Positions 55,001-63,756 of a stretch of DNA of 64,000 bases are shown here, piece after piece. The notes beneath the pieces are model-generated. The model was given only the letters and a program-made list of their open reading frames with translations. It was not told the origin of the DNA and did not search any database. The DNA comes from Rhizobium mesosinicum. Its GTDB lineage: Bacteria; Pseudomonadota; Alphaproteobacteria; Rhizobiales; Rhizobiaceae. The stretch's first letter is position 1, and each line of letters opens with the position of its first letter. The stretch is taken from NCBI RefSeq assembly GCF_019511345.1, contig NZ_JAEUAK010000006.1, positions 186,001 through 250,000 on the forward strand, read 5' to 3'. A program made the position numbers and the translations under genes.

Positions 55001-58000
55001 ATTACCGAGCGCTTTCAGCGATAGTCCGTCCTTGCCGGTGAGCGCCGTATCGAAATCGAGCTTGTTGTCCGCAAACTTGCCGGATGCGTTCAGCGACAGA
55101 CCCGCAAGCCTTGCGCTCTTTGTCTGGCTTGTCGCGGCGCCTTTCCAGTTCAGCTTGAAATCGGCCACTGGCGCTGTGGGCGTGCCCGTTGCCGTGACCG
55201 TTCCCGAAACCGTACCTTCGGCAGCAAGATCGGGAACAAAGCCATTGGCGACCTTTGCCGGCAGGCTGACGATGTCGGCGCTGATATCAAGGGTCGGGCC
55301 GTTCGGATCCGCAAGACCGACGTCGCCTGCCGCCTTCAGGGAAAGACCGTCAGCGCCGCTAATGCCGCCATCGAAGTTCAGCTTGTTGTCGGCGAAGGTG
55401 CCAGATGTCGAGATGCCGAGAGGGGCGATGCCGGCGCCCCTCGTATGGCTGGTGGCCGCATCCTTCCAGTCGAGCTTGAAATTGACGACGGGGGCGGCCG
55501 CTGTCCCGGTTACGTTCACCGTACCGGAAATCGTGCCGTCAGCGGCAAGATTAGGAACGAAGCTATTGGCAAGGCTTGCCGGCAGGTCGGTGATGACGGC
55601 ATCGAGCTTCAGCGTCTCGCCGGCCGAACCGGTGACCGATACCGAGCCGCTGCCAGTCTTGACGGTGAGACCGTTCAGGCTGGCAACTCCCTTGGTGATG
55701 TTGACCTGTGCGGGTGACGCCAGTTCGACCGGAATGTTATGCGGCTTGGCGGCGAAGCGGTCGAGACTGAGATCGATCATGCCGCCTGCGGACTGCACGC
55801 TGCCTGCGGCCTGCAGCGGATTGCCGTCATAGCCTGCATCCAATTTGAAGTCGGTGCGGGTTTGCTGCTGGACGAAATCGAGCGCGATGCCTGTGAGCTT
55901 ATTGGTCCCGACGCCGAACTCGTCGGCCCTTATCGTGCCGCTGGCTGCAAAAGCCTTGATATCGCTGACGGTCACGTCGATCGTCGGCTTGGCAATCGTC
56001 AGCCTGTCGCGGCGAATGCCGCTGCCGTTGGCAGCAACCTTGAGCGCAATCTTGCCGTCATTGCCGGTAATGTCGACTGAACCCTTGAGGTCGCCTTCCG
56101 CCTTCTGGCCGCCGAGAGCGGCAAGCAGGCTGATATCAGGGAAGTCGAAGGTCAGCGCACCAGCCGGCATCATGTCTGACGAAAGCGTGAGGTTGCCCGC
56201 CAGGCGATTGCTGCCGATATCGGCTGTCAGCGCGGGGATAGAGATGATCCCCTTCTCGGATTTGACGTCCCCATTGATGCCGATCGTCTGGCCGTCGATC
56301 GTGCCGGTCGCCGCAATCTGGCCATGCGGAGCAGCAGGATCGGCGGAGCCTGTCAGATCGATGTTGAGATTGCCGACCTTGCGATCGGCCATTTGCAGGC
56401 TGGCGGCTTTCACATTGGCGGTAAGTGCAAGGGCCGGAAGTGTGCCGCTTGCCTTGACGCTATAATCCGCTTCCCCGCTCGTGCCTGGCAGCAGCTTGCC
56501 GATATCGGGTAGCTTGCCGGCGAGATCGGCCGTCAGCACGTCATCATCGAGCGCGACGTTGCCGCCTGCCTCGATGGTCGGGGATTTGATCGTGATGTTC
56601 GACAGCGTCACCTTGGAGGGGATCGTGCCGCCAACCTGGGTTTCGACATCGATCGGCGCGTCGAACTTTCCGGCGATAGCCGGCGGCAGGGCGGCGGGCC
56701 GGACGGTCAATTTGGCATTGCCGGTCAATGCGTTGTCAGCCAGGCGATAGGAGCCGTTGAGATCGGCGCCGATATTGGCGCTTTCGATCGTCGTACCGTT
56801 GAAGCCGATGCCGTTTCGTGAAATCTGAAGCGGAGCGACGAGCGTAATCGGTCCCTGAACCGCGCGGCTGAGGTTGGGCTCGGTGAATGTCGCGTCACCC
56901 GCTACGAGGCGCAACTGGATATCGCCGGCACTGTTGGCGAGATTGAAAGCATCGCTCTTGGCCGTGAGCTTGATGTTGCCGATATCGGCCTGCGGCATCG
57001 TGACTGAATCCAGCGATCCGCTGGCATTGATGCGTACAGCCTGCGCCTGTCCGGTCATCGCCAGATTGAGGCCTGAAATCATGAAGCGCGCTTCGCCATC
57101 GGCAAGCGGCCAGCGGAAATCGACTGGGCCCGAGGTGCCGAGCACATTGGCATTCAGGCTGTTATTGCCGGCAGGATCGAGCGTACCGGACGCGGCGATG
57201 ACGACGCTGCCGGTCGCGAGATTGCCGGTCTGAATATCGATCTTGCCGCGATCGTTGAAGGTCGCGGATACATCGACATTCGTCTGGCCTGCAAAAAGCG
57301 GCCGGAATGCCATGGGAAGCAGAGAGCTCACATCGCCGCCGCCCTTGAGATCGAGATGATGCAGGCCGTCGGGCGTGATCGCGTGCTTGCCTTCCAGGGA
57401 GGCGCGTTGCTGGCCATCGAGGGCAGCCTGCAGCTTGCCGTTCCAGTCTGAGATCGGACCTTCGCCGTTGAGCGCGATATTGACGGCCGGGCTGCCGGGC
57501 AGGCCGAGAAAGCCAGCGAGCAGGCCGCCCTGCGGTTCGGCAAGCCGGGCGTTCAGTCGCAGGCGGCTGTTTGCCGGGGTGAAGGCGACATCGGCGGAGA
57601 GCTTTGCGTCGGGAACCTGGTGGCGGTTGACGTTGACAACCCCTTCACCGCCGTCACCATCGGCTCTGAGGTTACCGGTGGCCGCAAGCGAGAACGCGCG
57701 GCCGGTCAGAGGTGCTCCAAGCGCGATATCCGGCAGGGCAATGTGCTCGATATCGATCTTGAGCGGCAGCCGGAAGCCCCCGCCGCTTTCTTGCTCTGGA
57801 GTCGCTGGCCTCGAAGGCAGAGTTCGGACCGGCCGGCGGCGCACGTCGATGGAGGCGACCGAGACCTGCTTGGCGTGGAAGGTGCCGGTCAACAGCGCCA
57901 GGGGATTCCAGTCGACGGAGATGCCGCGGATTTCGGCAAATGTGCCACGCGTGTCCGACAGGGTGATCTCGGCTGCACGCAACCCGCCGGTGAGCAGGCC

Positions 58001-58228
58001 CTCGGGTTCGCGCACCGATATCGTCATATCGCGGTTGGAAAGCGCGGAGGCGACGTTTTCGGTGATGATACGGGCGCCGAAGGAGGTGAAGCCGAAGATC
58101 GCCAAAGCAATGACGGCAAGGATGATCGCCGCGCCGAGGCCGTAGCCGACGAGCCGCATCATCCAGTTCATGATTTTCGCCAACATTTGCATAAGAGCGG
58201 ACACTATCCCGTTTTCATGACAGCTCAC
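52088..58228 (-). CDS. tamB: Translocation and assembly module protein TamB
   Basis: An inner-membrane-anchored, periplasm-spanning protein of up to 2046 residues, with TamA involved in outer-membrane protein insertion and, as an AsmA-like protein, in lipid transport. A single N-terminal membrane helix (about 27-49) is followed by a long beta-strand-rich body and the conserved C-terminal DUF490 domain (ARGRGIDAEVGGNITI..., VLAQLIFGQSMSRLSP, GDLTPALDLEATSTSG), ending GIVYEHEY. E. coli TamB has 1259 residues; the excess comes largely from seven tandem repeats at residues about 876-1620. The start is uncertain: 58192, 58186 and 58171 are other ATGs. It lies 42 bp downstream of tamA. Confidence 0.93.
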   Translation of the reverse strand: MSCHENGIVSALMQMLAKIMNWMMRLVGYGLGAAIILAVIALAIFGFTSFGARIITENVASALSNRDMTISVREPEGLLTGGLRAAEITLSDTRGTFAEIRGISVDWNPLALLTGTFHAKQVSVASIDVRRRPVRTLPSRPATPEQESGGGFRLPLKIDIEHIALPDIALGAPLTGRAFSLAATGNLRADGDGGEGVVNVNRHQVPDAKLSADVAFTPANSRLRLNARLAEPQGGLLAGFLGLPGSPAVNIALNGEGPISDWNGKLQAALDGQQRASLEGKHAITPDGLHHLDLKGGGDVSSLLPMAFRPLFAGQTNVDVSATFNDRGKIDIQTGNLATGSVVIAASGTLDPAGNNSLNANVLGTSGPVDFRWPLADGEARFMISGLNLAMTGQAQAVRINASGSLDSVTMPQADIGNIKLTAKSDAFNLANSAGDIQLRLVAGDATFTEPNLSRAVQGPITLVAPLQISRNGIGFNGTTIESANIGADLNGSYRLADNALTGNAKLTVRPAALPPAIAGKFDAPIDVETQVGGTIPSKVTLSNITIKSPTIEAGGNVALDDDVLTADLAGKLPDIGKLLPGTSGEADYSVKASGTLPALALTANVKAASLQMADRKVGNLNIDLTGSADPAAPHGQIAATGTIDGQTIGINGDVKSEKGIISIPALTADIGSNRLAGNLTLSSDMMPAGALTFDFPDISLLAALGGQKAEGDLKGSVDITGNDGKIALKVAANGSGIRRDRLTIAKPTIDVTVSDIKAFAASGTIRADEFGVGTNKLTGIALDFVQQQTRTDFKLDAGYDGNPLQAAGSVQSAGGMIDLSLDRFAAKPHNIPVELASPAQVNITKGVASLNGLTVKTGSGSVSVTGSAGETLKLDAVITDLPASLANSFVPNLAADGTISGTVNVTGTAAAPVVNFKLDWKDAATSHTRGAGIAPLGISTSGTFADNKLNFDGGISGADGLSLKAAGDVGLADPNGPTLDISADIVSLPAKVANGFVPDLAAEGTVSGTVTATGTPTAPVADFKLNWKGAATSQTKSARLAGLSLNASGKFADNKLDFDTALTGKDGLSLKALGNVAITGGTIGDIKIDANLANVPANIANGFVKDLDAGGVISGTASASGTPAAPAADFKLRWQDAATRHTKMAGLTGLDLAATGRFADQKLDFDVNLAGPKALSLKATGNVELAGTAVRNLKVDADLANLPAGLANGFVPDLGAEGTISGKASASGSLPTPAVTFDLAWANAGTRQTRSNGLTDLSAKATGKYENNRVDFDANLGSGNGALLKANGGVTIDGTAIRDLAVNADIASLPANLANGFVPGLGAEGIISGTAVTSGTPTEPVVDFKLDWANAATSQTKTAGLSGLAIAASGKYVSDRLDFDANLNGKGVSLKAAGNLALAGTTIQGIDAKADIANLPAAVANGFVQDLGAEGTITATAIASGTLAAPSADFKIDWKNAGTKHTRTAGLSGLALAASGKLSKDRLDFDANLSGDGGVSLKASGNLDIAGTSIKGVNAKADVTNLPAAVANGFVPNLGAEGAITATATASGSLPLPSVDFKVDWKNAETSQTKGAGLAPLTLGANGKLTDNKLTVDTSLAGDGGLSLKGGGTLTMTGNRAMSMRFNGSLPFAVLGAQLAQQGLVAEGVANVNLELSGTTTAPVINGTVTTDGAKLIDVRRNLALEGLGATITFNGQQAVISRLNGRLASGGSISASGSVGISGTFPADLSIRLDRAVYVDGTLVVATVDGTLGLKGPLLSNPTLNGRLRIDKASITVPERLPTSLREIDIRHIHAPPAVLAQLRDNAQQQPRGKSSTIMLDIELDAPSQIFVRGRGIDAEVGGNITIRGSAAAPEVAGAFTMRRGRLTILNRRLDFSDRSRITFAGDLTPALDLEATSTSGTTTLTVDVAGLATDPAITFSSSPALPQDEVLAQLIFGQSMSRLSPVQIAQLADAVSQLAGNRSTSLFEGLRNQLGVDDLDISTDEKGRTSVSVGRYLNERTYFELQQGGEAGAKAIINLDVGRGVKLRGAAGGNGAGEAGIVYEHEY
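53370..55603 (-). repeat. Seven tandem repeats of about 320 bp inside tamB
   Basis: Each unit of about 106-107 residues starts with a form of NLPAxxANGFVPDLGAEGTI, continues SGTAxASGTxxxPxxDFKxDW, then AGLxxLxxxASGK, RLDFDANLxG, and SLKAxGN. Starting points recur at about 55548, 55228, 54907, 54584, 54267, 53947 and 53624 (the + strand shows near-identical CGAAGCCATTGGCG each time). Spacing is a multiple of three so the frame is kept. An eighth, degenerate copy (SLPFAVLGAQLAQQGLVAEG) follows on the C-terminal side. Confidence 0.9.
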
Positions 58229-58270
58229 AGGCCGGAAAACACTGCGAAATCGGCATTGCTGATAACTGGC

Positions 58271-60196
58271 CTAGAACGACTGGCCTATGCCGGCATAAAT
58301 TCCATAATCCGTCCCACCATCGTACTTGTTCAGCGGTACGGCAAAATCAAGCCGGAGCGGGCCGAAAGGCGTTGCATAGCGGATACCGGCGCCCGCACCG
58401 GCTCTGATATCGGAAAAATCAGGTGCGATGCCGTCCGAAACCGTGCCGACATCGATAAAAGGCACGATGCCGATCGTGTCGGTGATCTTGATGCGCGCCT
58501 CGAAGGAGCCGGTCACGTAGGAGCGGCCGCCGGTCGCGTCATCGTTTTCGTTATAGGGCGAAATCTCCTGATAACCGTAACCGCGCACGGAGCCGCCGCC
58601 GCCGGCAAAGAAACGCTGGGTGGCGGGAATATTCTCGACACCGCCGCCGCCGATCAGCGTGCCGGCTGCGAGCTTGCCGGCCAGGACGATGCCGTCTTCG
58701 GCACCGAGACCGAGATAGCCTGATATCGAGCCCTGGAAAGCCGAATAGACCGTGCCGTTCATGAACTCATAGCCCGGTTTCGCCGACAGCGTGGCGTGAT
58801 AGCCCCCTGTCGGATTGTATTTGTCGTCGCGGGCGTCGCGATCGTAGGTGATCGGCAGCGTGAAGGTCAGATAGTTGTTGTTGCCGAAGGCATCGTCGTC
58901 ATTCTCGAAGCTCACCTCGCCGGCTGCGGAAATAGTGTCCTGATCCGTCAATTCATAGGAGAGGCCGAGCGAGGCAGTGACAAGCTTGGCGTTATAGGCA
59001 TCCGGATTTTCCGTCTTCGCGACGATGCCGGCCTTCAAGGTGGCGGACGGATGGATGAAAGCCGGTTTCGTGAAGAGGATGCCGGCGGAGTAATCGAGAT
59101 CGCCGAGGTCGGACGCTTCGCCGAGGCGCGAAACGGCGCCTTCGATGCGCAGCGATTCGGCCCCCCCGAACAGGTTGCGATGGCCCCAGTAGCCGTTGAC
59201 GCCGAAACCGTCGATCGTCGAATATTGTGCGCCGATGCCGAGGTAGCGCCGCTTACCTTCGGAAACTTCAATCGTCATGGGCAAGGTCCCGTCGGAGGCC
59301 AGTGCGTCACCCTCGTGGATCGTCACGCTGGAGAACACGCCAAGCGCGCGCAGGCGCTCGCCCGCCTTCCTCAGCGCTACGGGCGAATAGGCTTCGCCCT
59401 TTCGCAGGCGGGAGTAGCGCTGGATGAATTCCGGCTTTACCCTTTCCTCGCCAGTCACGCCGACGTCGCCGATCGGTGCAACCGGACCACCTTCGGCAGC
59501 GAGAACGATATCGACGGTATTCTTGCTGTGGTCGGCGACCACGCGCCGTTCGGTCAGTTTGGCAAAGGGCCTTCCTTCGCTCTTCAACTGGTCGACGATT
59601 GTATCGCCGGCCTTGATGATGGCCAGCGAACCAGCCTGCTCGCCGGGCGCCAGATCGTAATCGGCGGGATTGCGGTGGGCAGCATCGCCGCCGAATTGCA
59701 CTTCATTCACGGTGAAGACCGGGCCAGGGGCTATATCCACTTTGACCGGGACGGGCTTTGAGCGGTCAAAAGTCGGGTTCGGCGGCAGATCGTCTATGTT
59801 GCGGCCGTCGATGGTGATCGTCACCACACCGCCGTAGCGCGCCTTTTCGTAGAGTGTCGCGATCAGCCTGTCGCGGTCGTCGCGGGCTTTTACGACGACG
59901 CCTAGATCCCCCGAAACCGGACCGTTCTTATCGCCGACAAGACGAGAGCTTTTCTCCAGCGCCTCTTTGAGGTCGCTATCTGCCGTTCCAGTTTCCAGGT
60001 CCACGTCATAGCGCACAGGATCGGGCACCTGCAGGTTCTCGTCCTCGTCCTTGCCGAATATGGTGATGCCAAAAAGCTTGAATGCGTAAGCGTTGCCCGC
60101 GAGGACGGGTGAAAACGCAGCCGCAGCTGCGACCACCATCACGGCGCCTGCTCGATACGCAATACCAGTTTTCAGGCCCGTCCCTCTAATCCGCAT
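58271..60196 (-). CDS. tamA: Autotransporter assembly outer-membrane protein TamA
   Basis: A 641-residue Omp85-family protein. Signal peptide with a hydrophobic VMVVAAAAAFSPVLAG core and cleavage near AYAF (residue about 39). POTRA domains occupy about 60-320 (VFTVNEVQFGGD, IGDVGVTGEERVKPEFIQRY, RLRALGVFSSVTI), then the 16-strand barrel with the signature RFFAGGGGSVRGYGYQEISP and the terminal beta-signal YGIYAGIGQSF ending in Phe. With TamB just downstream it forms the TAM complex. Length is normal. Confidence 0.94.
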   Translation of the reverse strand: MRIRGTGLKTGIAYRAGAVMVVAAAAAFSPVLAGNAYAFKLFGITIFGKDEDENLQVPDPVRYDVDLETGTADSDLKEALEKSSRLVGDKNGPVSGDLGVVVKARDDRDRLIATLYEKARYGGVVTITIDGRNIDDLPPNPTFDRSKPVPVKVDIAPGPVFTVNEVQFGGDAAHRNPADYDLAPGEQAGSLAIIKAGDTIVDQLKSEGRPFAKLTERRVVADHSKNTVDIVLAAEGGPVAPIGDVGVTGEERVKPEFIQRYSRLRKGEAYSPVALRKAGERLRALGVFSSVTIHEGDALASDGTLPMTIEVSEGKRRYLGIGAQYSTIDGFGVNGYWGHRNLFGGAESLRIEGAVSRLGEASDLGDLDYSAGILFTKPAFIHPSATLKAGIVAKTENPDAYNAKLVTASLGLSYELTDQDTISAAGEVSFENDDDAFGNNNYLTFTLPITYDRDARDDKYNPTGGYHATLSAKPGYEFMNGTVYSAFQGSISGYLGLGAEDGIVLAGKLAAGTLIGGGGVENIPATQRFFAGGGGSVRGYGYQEISPYNENDDATGGRSYVTGSFEARIKITDTIGIVPFIDVGTVSDGIAPDFSDIRAGAGAGIRYATPFGPLRLDFAVPLNKYDGGTDYGIYAGIGQSF

Positions 60197-60312
60197 CCGC
60201 CGCTTTTGGGTTACATTAAAATCAAGCTCTGCGTTGCCCAGCCGATAGCAAGCTTAGCGACAAAATCGCGCCACGTGTACCAATTTAATCTGCTGGCGCA
60301 CTAATTTAGTAC

Positions 60313-60341
60313 AAAAAAATCCCGGACGTGGGTCCGGGATT
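60313..60341 (-). terminator. Intrinsic terminator after the glycine-zipper gene
   Basis: On the minus strand AATCCCGGA pairs with TCCGGGATT (9 bp, 6-nt loop), followed by seven T. It lies 29 bp past the stop of the small lipoprotein and separates it from tamA. Confidence 0.9.
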
Positions 60342-60369
60342 CCCATTTTTTCCATTCTGATTGCAGATA

Positions 60370-60624
60370 TCAGCGGCAATCGTCGATGTAGCGGCGACCA
60401 TACTGGTCTCGGTAATAGCATTGACCGGGCTGCTCTGCGACCCTGCCTATCAACGCACCCGAAACGCCACCGATCGCCGCACCGACTGCCGCGCCGCGCA
60501 CATTGCCGGTGACTGCGCCGCCGATGATGGCGCCCGACGCCGCGCCGATACCGGCACCTTGTTGTGTGGGCGTGCAGCTTGCGATCGAAAGGCCGACCAA
60601 TGCGAGTACGAGGATTTTTTTCAT
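60370..60624 (-). CDS. Glycine-zipper lipoprotein
   Basis: An 84-residue lipoprotein: signal MKKILVLALVGLSIASC with lipobox SIASC (Cys17), then a glycine-zipper 2TM region (GAGIGAASGAIIGGAV ... GAAVGAAIGGVSGALIG), and a Cys/Tyr-rich tail CYYRDQYGRRYIDDC. Such proteins are small outer-membrane or envelope lipoproteins related to SlyB/Rick_17kDa. ATG 60624 follows GGAGAGAAGAG. It has its own terminator. Confidence 0.85.
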   Translation of the reverse strand: MKKILVLALVGLSIASCTPTQQGAGIGAASGAIIGGAVTGNVRGAAVGAAIGGVSGALIGRVAEQPGQCYYRDQYGRRYIDDCR

Positions 60625-60955
60625 CTCTTCTCTCCGAGGTTTTTGGCGCCCCAGCGGGCGGATGTCGTCCCTAACCTGTTTTTTGTCAGGCTAGCCCGGA
60701 AACTATGTCGCAAGAAAGGCTTGTCCACTACCGCCGAGCTTTTTTCGTAAGGCGCGGGTTTCTTTCCACGATTAAAAGCGGATTTTTCGCCGGAATTGAC
60801 GCCGATCAATTTCCCAGATCACGTCTCGCATATTTTTATCTGGAATCGTTCAAAAGTCGGCGCCTTTTGCCGCAGTTGATGTTAAATCAGTGACGTAAGG
60901 GTTGACGTCCGGTTGTCGTCTCAGCAAGAAACAGCCGTACGAACTGGAGCATATG
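60625..60955. other. Divergent intergenic region between the lipoprotein gene and hemA
   Basis: A 331-bp stretch without a gene; it must hold promoters for both neighbours. The clear element is the FixK/FNR-like dyad at 60796-60809. No other strong repeat or terminator is seen. Confidence 0.5.
60796..60809 (+). promoter_or_regulatory. FixK/FNR-type box upstream of hemA
   Basis: TTGAC-GCCG-ATCAA fits the anaerobox consensus TTGAY-N4-RTCAA, and the flanking AA/TT extend it to the palindrome AATTGA...TCAATT. It lies 147 bp before the hemA start, a distance suited to class II or I activation of a promoter in the leader. It suggests that heme synthesis is induced at low oxygen. Confidence 0.65.
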
Positions 60956-62170
60956 ATGGATTTCGAAGCGTTTTTCAAAAACGAGCTGGATGGGCTTCAC
61001 GCTGAAGGCCGCTACCGCGTTTTTGCCGATCTGGAACGCCATCGCGGTAACTTTCCGCGTGCGACGCGCCACACGACGAACGGCGAACAGGAAGTGACCG
61101 TCTGGTGCTCCAACGATTATCTCGGGATGGGCCAGCACCCCAAGGTGATCGAGGCGATGAAGGAAGCCATCGATCACTGTGGCGCGGGTGCGGGAGGCAC
61201 CCGGAATATCTCTGGCACCAACCACTACCATGTTCTGCTCGAGCAGGAGCTCGCCGATCTGCACGGCAAGGAAGCCGCGCTGACCTTCACGTCAGGCTAC
61301 GTTTCCAACTGGGCAGCGCTTGGCACGCTCGGCGCCAGGATCCCCGGCCTCATCATTTTCTCCGATGCTTTCAACCATGCCTCGATGATCGAGGGTATTC
61401 GCTACGCCAAGTGCGAGAAGGTCATCTGGAAGCACAATGACGTGGCCGACCTCGAGGCCAAGCTGGCCGCTGCCGATCCCAAGGCGCCGAAGCTTATCGC
61501 CTTTGAATCCGTCTACTCGATGGACGGCGATATCGCGCCAATCAAGGAAATCTGCGATCTTGCCGACAAGTATGGCGCCATGACTTATCTCGATGAAGTG
61601 CATGCCGTTGGTATGTATGGCCCACGCGGCGGCGGCATTGCCGAGCGCGAAGGCCTGATGGACCGCGTCACCGTCATCGAAGGCACGCTTGCAAAGGCTT
61701 TTGGCGTCATGGGCGGTTATATCGCAGCTTCCGCGGCGCTCTGCGATTTCATCCGCTCTTTTGCATCGGGCTTCATCTTCACGACGTCGCTGCCGCCGGC
61801 CCTCGCTGCCGGTTCGGTCGCGTCGATCCGGCATCTGAAGGCAAGCCCATTCGAGCGGGCTCGTCATCAGGACCGTGTGCGAAAGTTGCGCACGCTGCTT
61901 GACCAGCAGGGCATTCCGCACATGCCCAACCCAAGCCATATCGTGCCGGTCATGGTCGGCGATGCCGCCAAGTGCAAGTGGATCTCGGACCTGCTGCTCG
62001 ACAATTTCGGCGTCTATGTGCAGCCGATCAACTACCCGACGGTGCCGAAGAAAACCGAGCGCCTGCGCATCACGCCGACGCCGCTGCATTCGGATGCGGA
62101 TATCGAGCACCTCGTCGGCGCGCTGCATTCGCTCTGGTCGCGCTGCGCGCTTGCCCGTCACGTCGCCTGA
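60956..62170 (+). CDS. hemA: 5-aminolevulinate synthase
   Basis: A 404-residue PLP enzyme that condenses glycine and succinyl-CoA to aminolevulinate, the first heme step in alphaproteobacteria. NDYLGMGQHP near 55, GAGAGGTRNISGTN (glycine/CoA site), YLDEVHAVGMYGPRG and K247 in EGTLAKAFGVMGGY. Two ATGs lie side by side at 60953 and 60956; GGAG is 6 nt from the second and only 3 from the first, and the second gives the length of S. meliloti HemA. It uses the succinyl-CoA produced by the suc operon. A FixK-like box lies upstream. Confidence 0.96.
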   Translation: MDFEAFFKNELDGLHAEGRYRVFADLERHRGNFPRATRHTTNGEQEVTVWCSNDYLGMGQHPKVIEAMKEAIDHCGAGAGGTRNISGTNHYHVLLEQELADLHGKEAALTFTSGYVSNWAALGTLGARIPGLIIFSDAFNHASMIEGIRYAKCEKVIWKHNDVADLEAKLAAADPKAPKLIAFESVYSMDGDIAPIKEICDLADKYGAMTYLDEVHAVGMYGPRGGGIAEREGLMDRVTVIEGTLAKAFGVMGGYIAASAALCDFIRSFASGFIFTTSLPPALAAGSVASIRHLKASPFERARHQDRVRKLRTLLDQQGIPHMPNPSHIVPVMVGDAAKCKWISDLLLDNFGVYVQPINYPTVPKKTERLRITPTPLHSDADIEHLVGALHSLWSRCALARHVA

Positions 62171-62203
62171 TGTCACGTCGACTGATTTCTCAGGAAAATT
62201 TCT

Positions 62204-63376
62204 TTATCGGATGAGCCCGGCAGCCCGCTGCCGGGCTTCCTTATCTGCGGCAAAGACATCGTCCATCGTCGCGGCCGCCGGCAGATCAATGAGATCGTCC
62301 ATCACTTTCTCAGTAATCTCGGCCATGGCGAGGAAGGGCAGGCGGCCCTCGATAAAGGCTTCGAGCGCGACTTCCTTGGCGCCGTTGAGCACCGCGCCCT
62401 GTACGCCGCCGCGCGTCATCGCCAGCCGGGCGAGCCGCAAAGCTGGGAAACGTTTTTCATCGGGCGCCTCGAAATCCAGCCGCGCGAGCTTGGCGAAATC
62501 CAGCCGCTCGATCGGCAGGTTCGCCCGGCGCGGGTGGGAAAGGGCATAGCCGATTGCGGTGCGCATATCCGGTGCGCCGAGCTGAGCCAGCACCGAGCCA
62601 TCCGTATAGCCGACCATCGAATGGATGACCGATTGCGGATGGACAATCACCTCCACCTGCTGGGGGCGCAGGCCGAAAAGGTGCTTCGCCTCGATCATCT
62701 CCAGCGCCTTGTTGAACAGCGACGCACTATCGATGGAAATCTTCAGGCCCATCGACCACCTCGGATGGGCGCGTGCGGTTTCCACCGTGACATCGGCCAT
62801 TTCCTCCAGCGAGGATGTGCGGAACGGACCGCCTGATGCCGTCAGAATGATACGTTCAACGGCATGGCGCTGGTTTTCCTCCAGCACCTGAAAGATCGCA
62901 TTATGTTCGCTATCGACGGGCAAGAGCTTGCCGCCGCCTTTTTTCACCGACTCGATGAAAAGATCGCCTGCCGAGACGAGACATTCCTTGTTGGCGAGCG
63001 CGATATCGGCACCGCGGCGCGCCGCGGCAAGCGTAGGAGCAAGACCGGCCGTGCCGACGATAGCTGCCATCACCCAGTCGGCCTCGCAGTCTGCTGCCTC
63101 CATCATGCCGGATTTGCCGGCAGCGACCGCGGTGCCGCTGCCCGAAAGTTCGCTCTTCAGTGATTCGTAATGCCGGCCATCGGCGATGACGGCAAGGCGT
63201 GCGCCTGATGATCTTGCCTGCTGCGCCAGCAATTCGACATTGCCGTTGCCGGTCAGGACGGAGATTTCAAAATTTTCTCGGCCGCCCAGATGATCGATTA
63301 CATTGAGCGTATTTTGGCCGATCGAGCCGGTAGAACCGAAGATACTAAGGCGCCGAGGCGCAATCATGCTCGTCAT
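62204..63376 (-). CDS. dxr: 1-deoxy-D-xylulose 5-phosphate reductoisomerase
   Basis: A 390-residue NADPH enzyme of the MEP isoprenoid pathway, converting DXP to 2-C-methylerythritol 4-phosphate. NADPH loop GSTGSIGQNTLNV (residues 14-26), ANKECLVSAG, metal and substrate site LLPVDSEHNAIFQ, and the ILTASGGPFR loop are all present; the C-terminal domain is complete. The start is uncertain: ATG 63376 is chosen to fit family length; 63367 (shorter) and 63403 or 63466 (longer) are alternatives and none has a strong Shine-Dalgarno sequence. It is convergent with hemA across 33 bp. Confidence 0.92.
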   Translation of the reverse strand: MTSMIAPRRLSIFGSTGSIGQNTLNVIDHLGGRENFEISVLTGNGNVELLAQQARSSGARLAVIADGRHYESLKSELSGSGTAVAAGKSGMMEAADCEADWVMAAIVGTAGLAPTLAAARRGADIALANKECLVSAGDLFIESVKKGGGKLLPVDSEHNAIFQVLEENQRHAVERIILTASGGPFRTSSLEEMADVTVETARAHPRWSMGLKISIDSASLFNKALEMIEAKHLFGLRPQQVEVIVHPQSVIHSMVGYTDGSVLAQLGAPDMRTAIGYALSHPRRANLPIERLDFAKLARLDFEAPDEKRFPALRLARLAMTRGGVQGAVLNGAKEVALEAFIEGRLPFLAMAEITEKVMDDLIDLPAAATMDDVFAADKEARQRAAGLIR

Positions 63377-63756
63377 CAGAGTCGATTTCGCAAGAAATTG
63401 CATATCCGGCATCGGCTCTACAGGGGATCGGAAGTGGCAGCAAGTGTGCGATGCAGCAAATTTCAACTCCAGAGGGGTTTACATAGCTCCGCCACAGTGT
63501 GATCCTGATAACATTCCTCACGGGGATGATTATTTGCTGAGGCCGGTTACGGTCGAAAGGCAAATCCGCTGGGCGCTGATGCGTCCGACGAGCAACCGGC
63601 AATTTGCGCCACCGGCCGCGGGCCAAACCAAAACCGAAGATGGAACGGGGACTGCGTGCATGCGCCGTCCTTCATTGCGTTCGACGCGAGCGCTTCCACG
63701 TCCGCTCTGTGCCTGTCGGTGCGCGATCGATGTGCAAGTTCAAACGGTGCGACATT
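63377..63756. other. Divergent intergenic region between dxr and the last gene
   Basis: A 380-bp stretch with no gene I can support; overlapping short frames lack ribosome-binding sites or domain-like sequence. It should hold the dxr promoter and the promoter of the secreted-protein gene at 63757. No repeat, terminator or recognisable operator was found. Confidence 0.4.

Noticed and set aside
53964..55832. A 622-codon open frame on the + strand opposite tamB
   Set aside because: It is low-complexity, lies exactly over the tandem repeats and repeats with them; it is an effect of the repeat array in a GC-rich gene.
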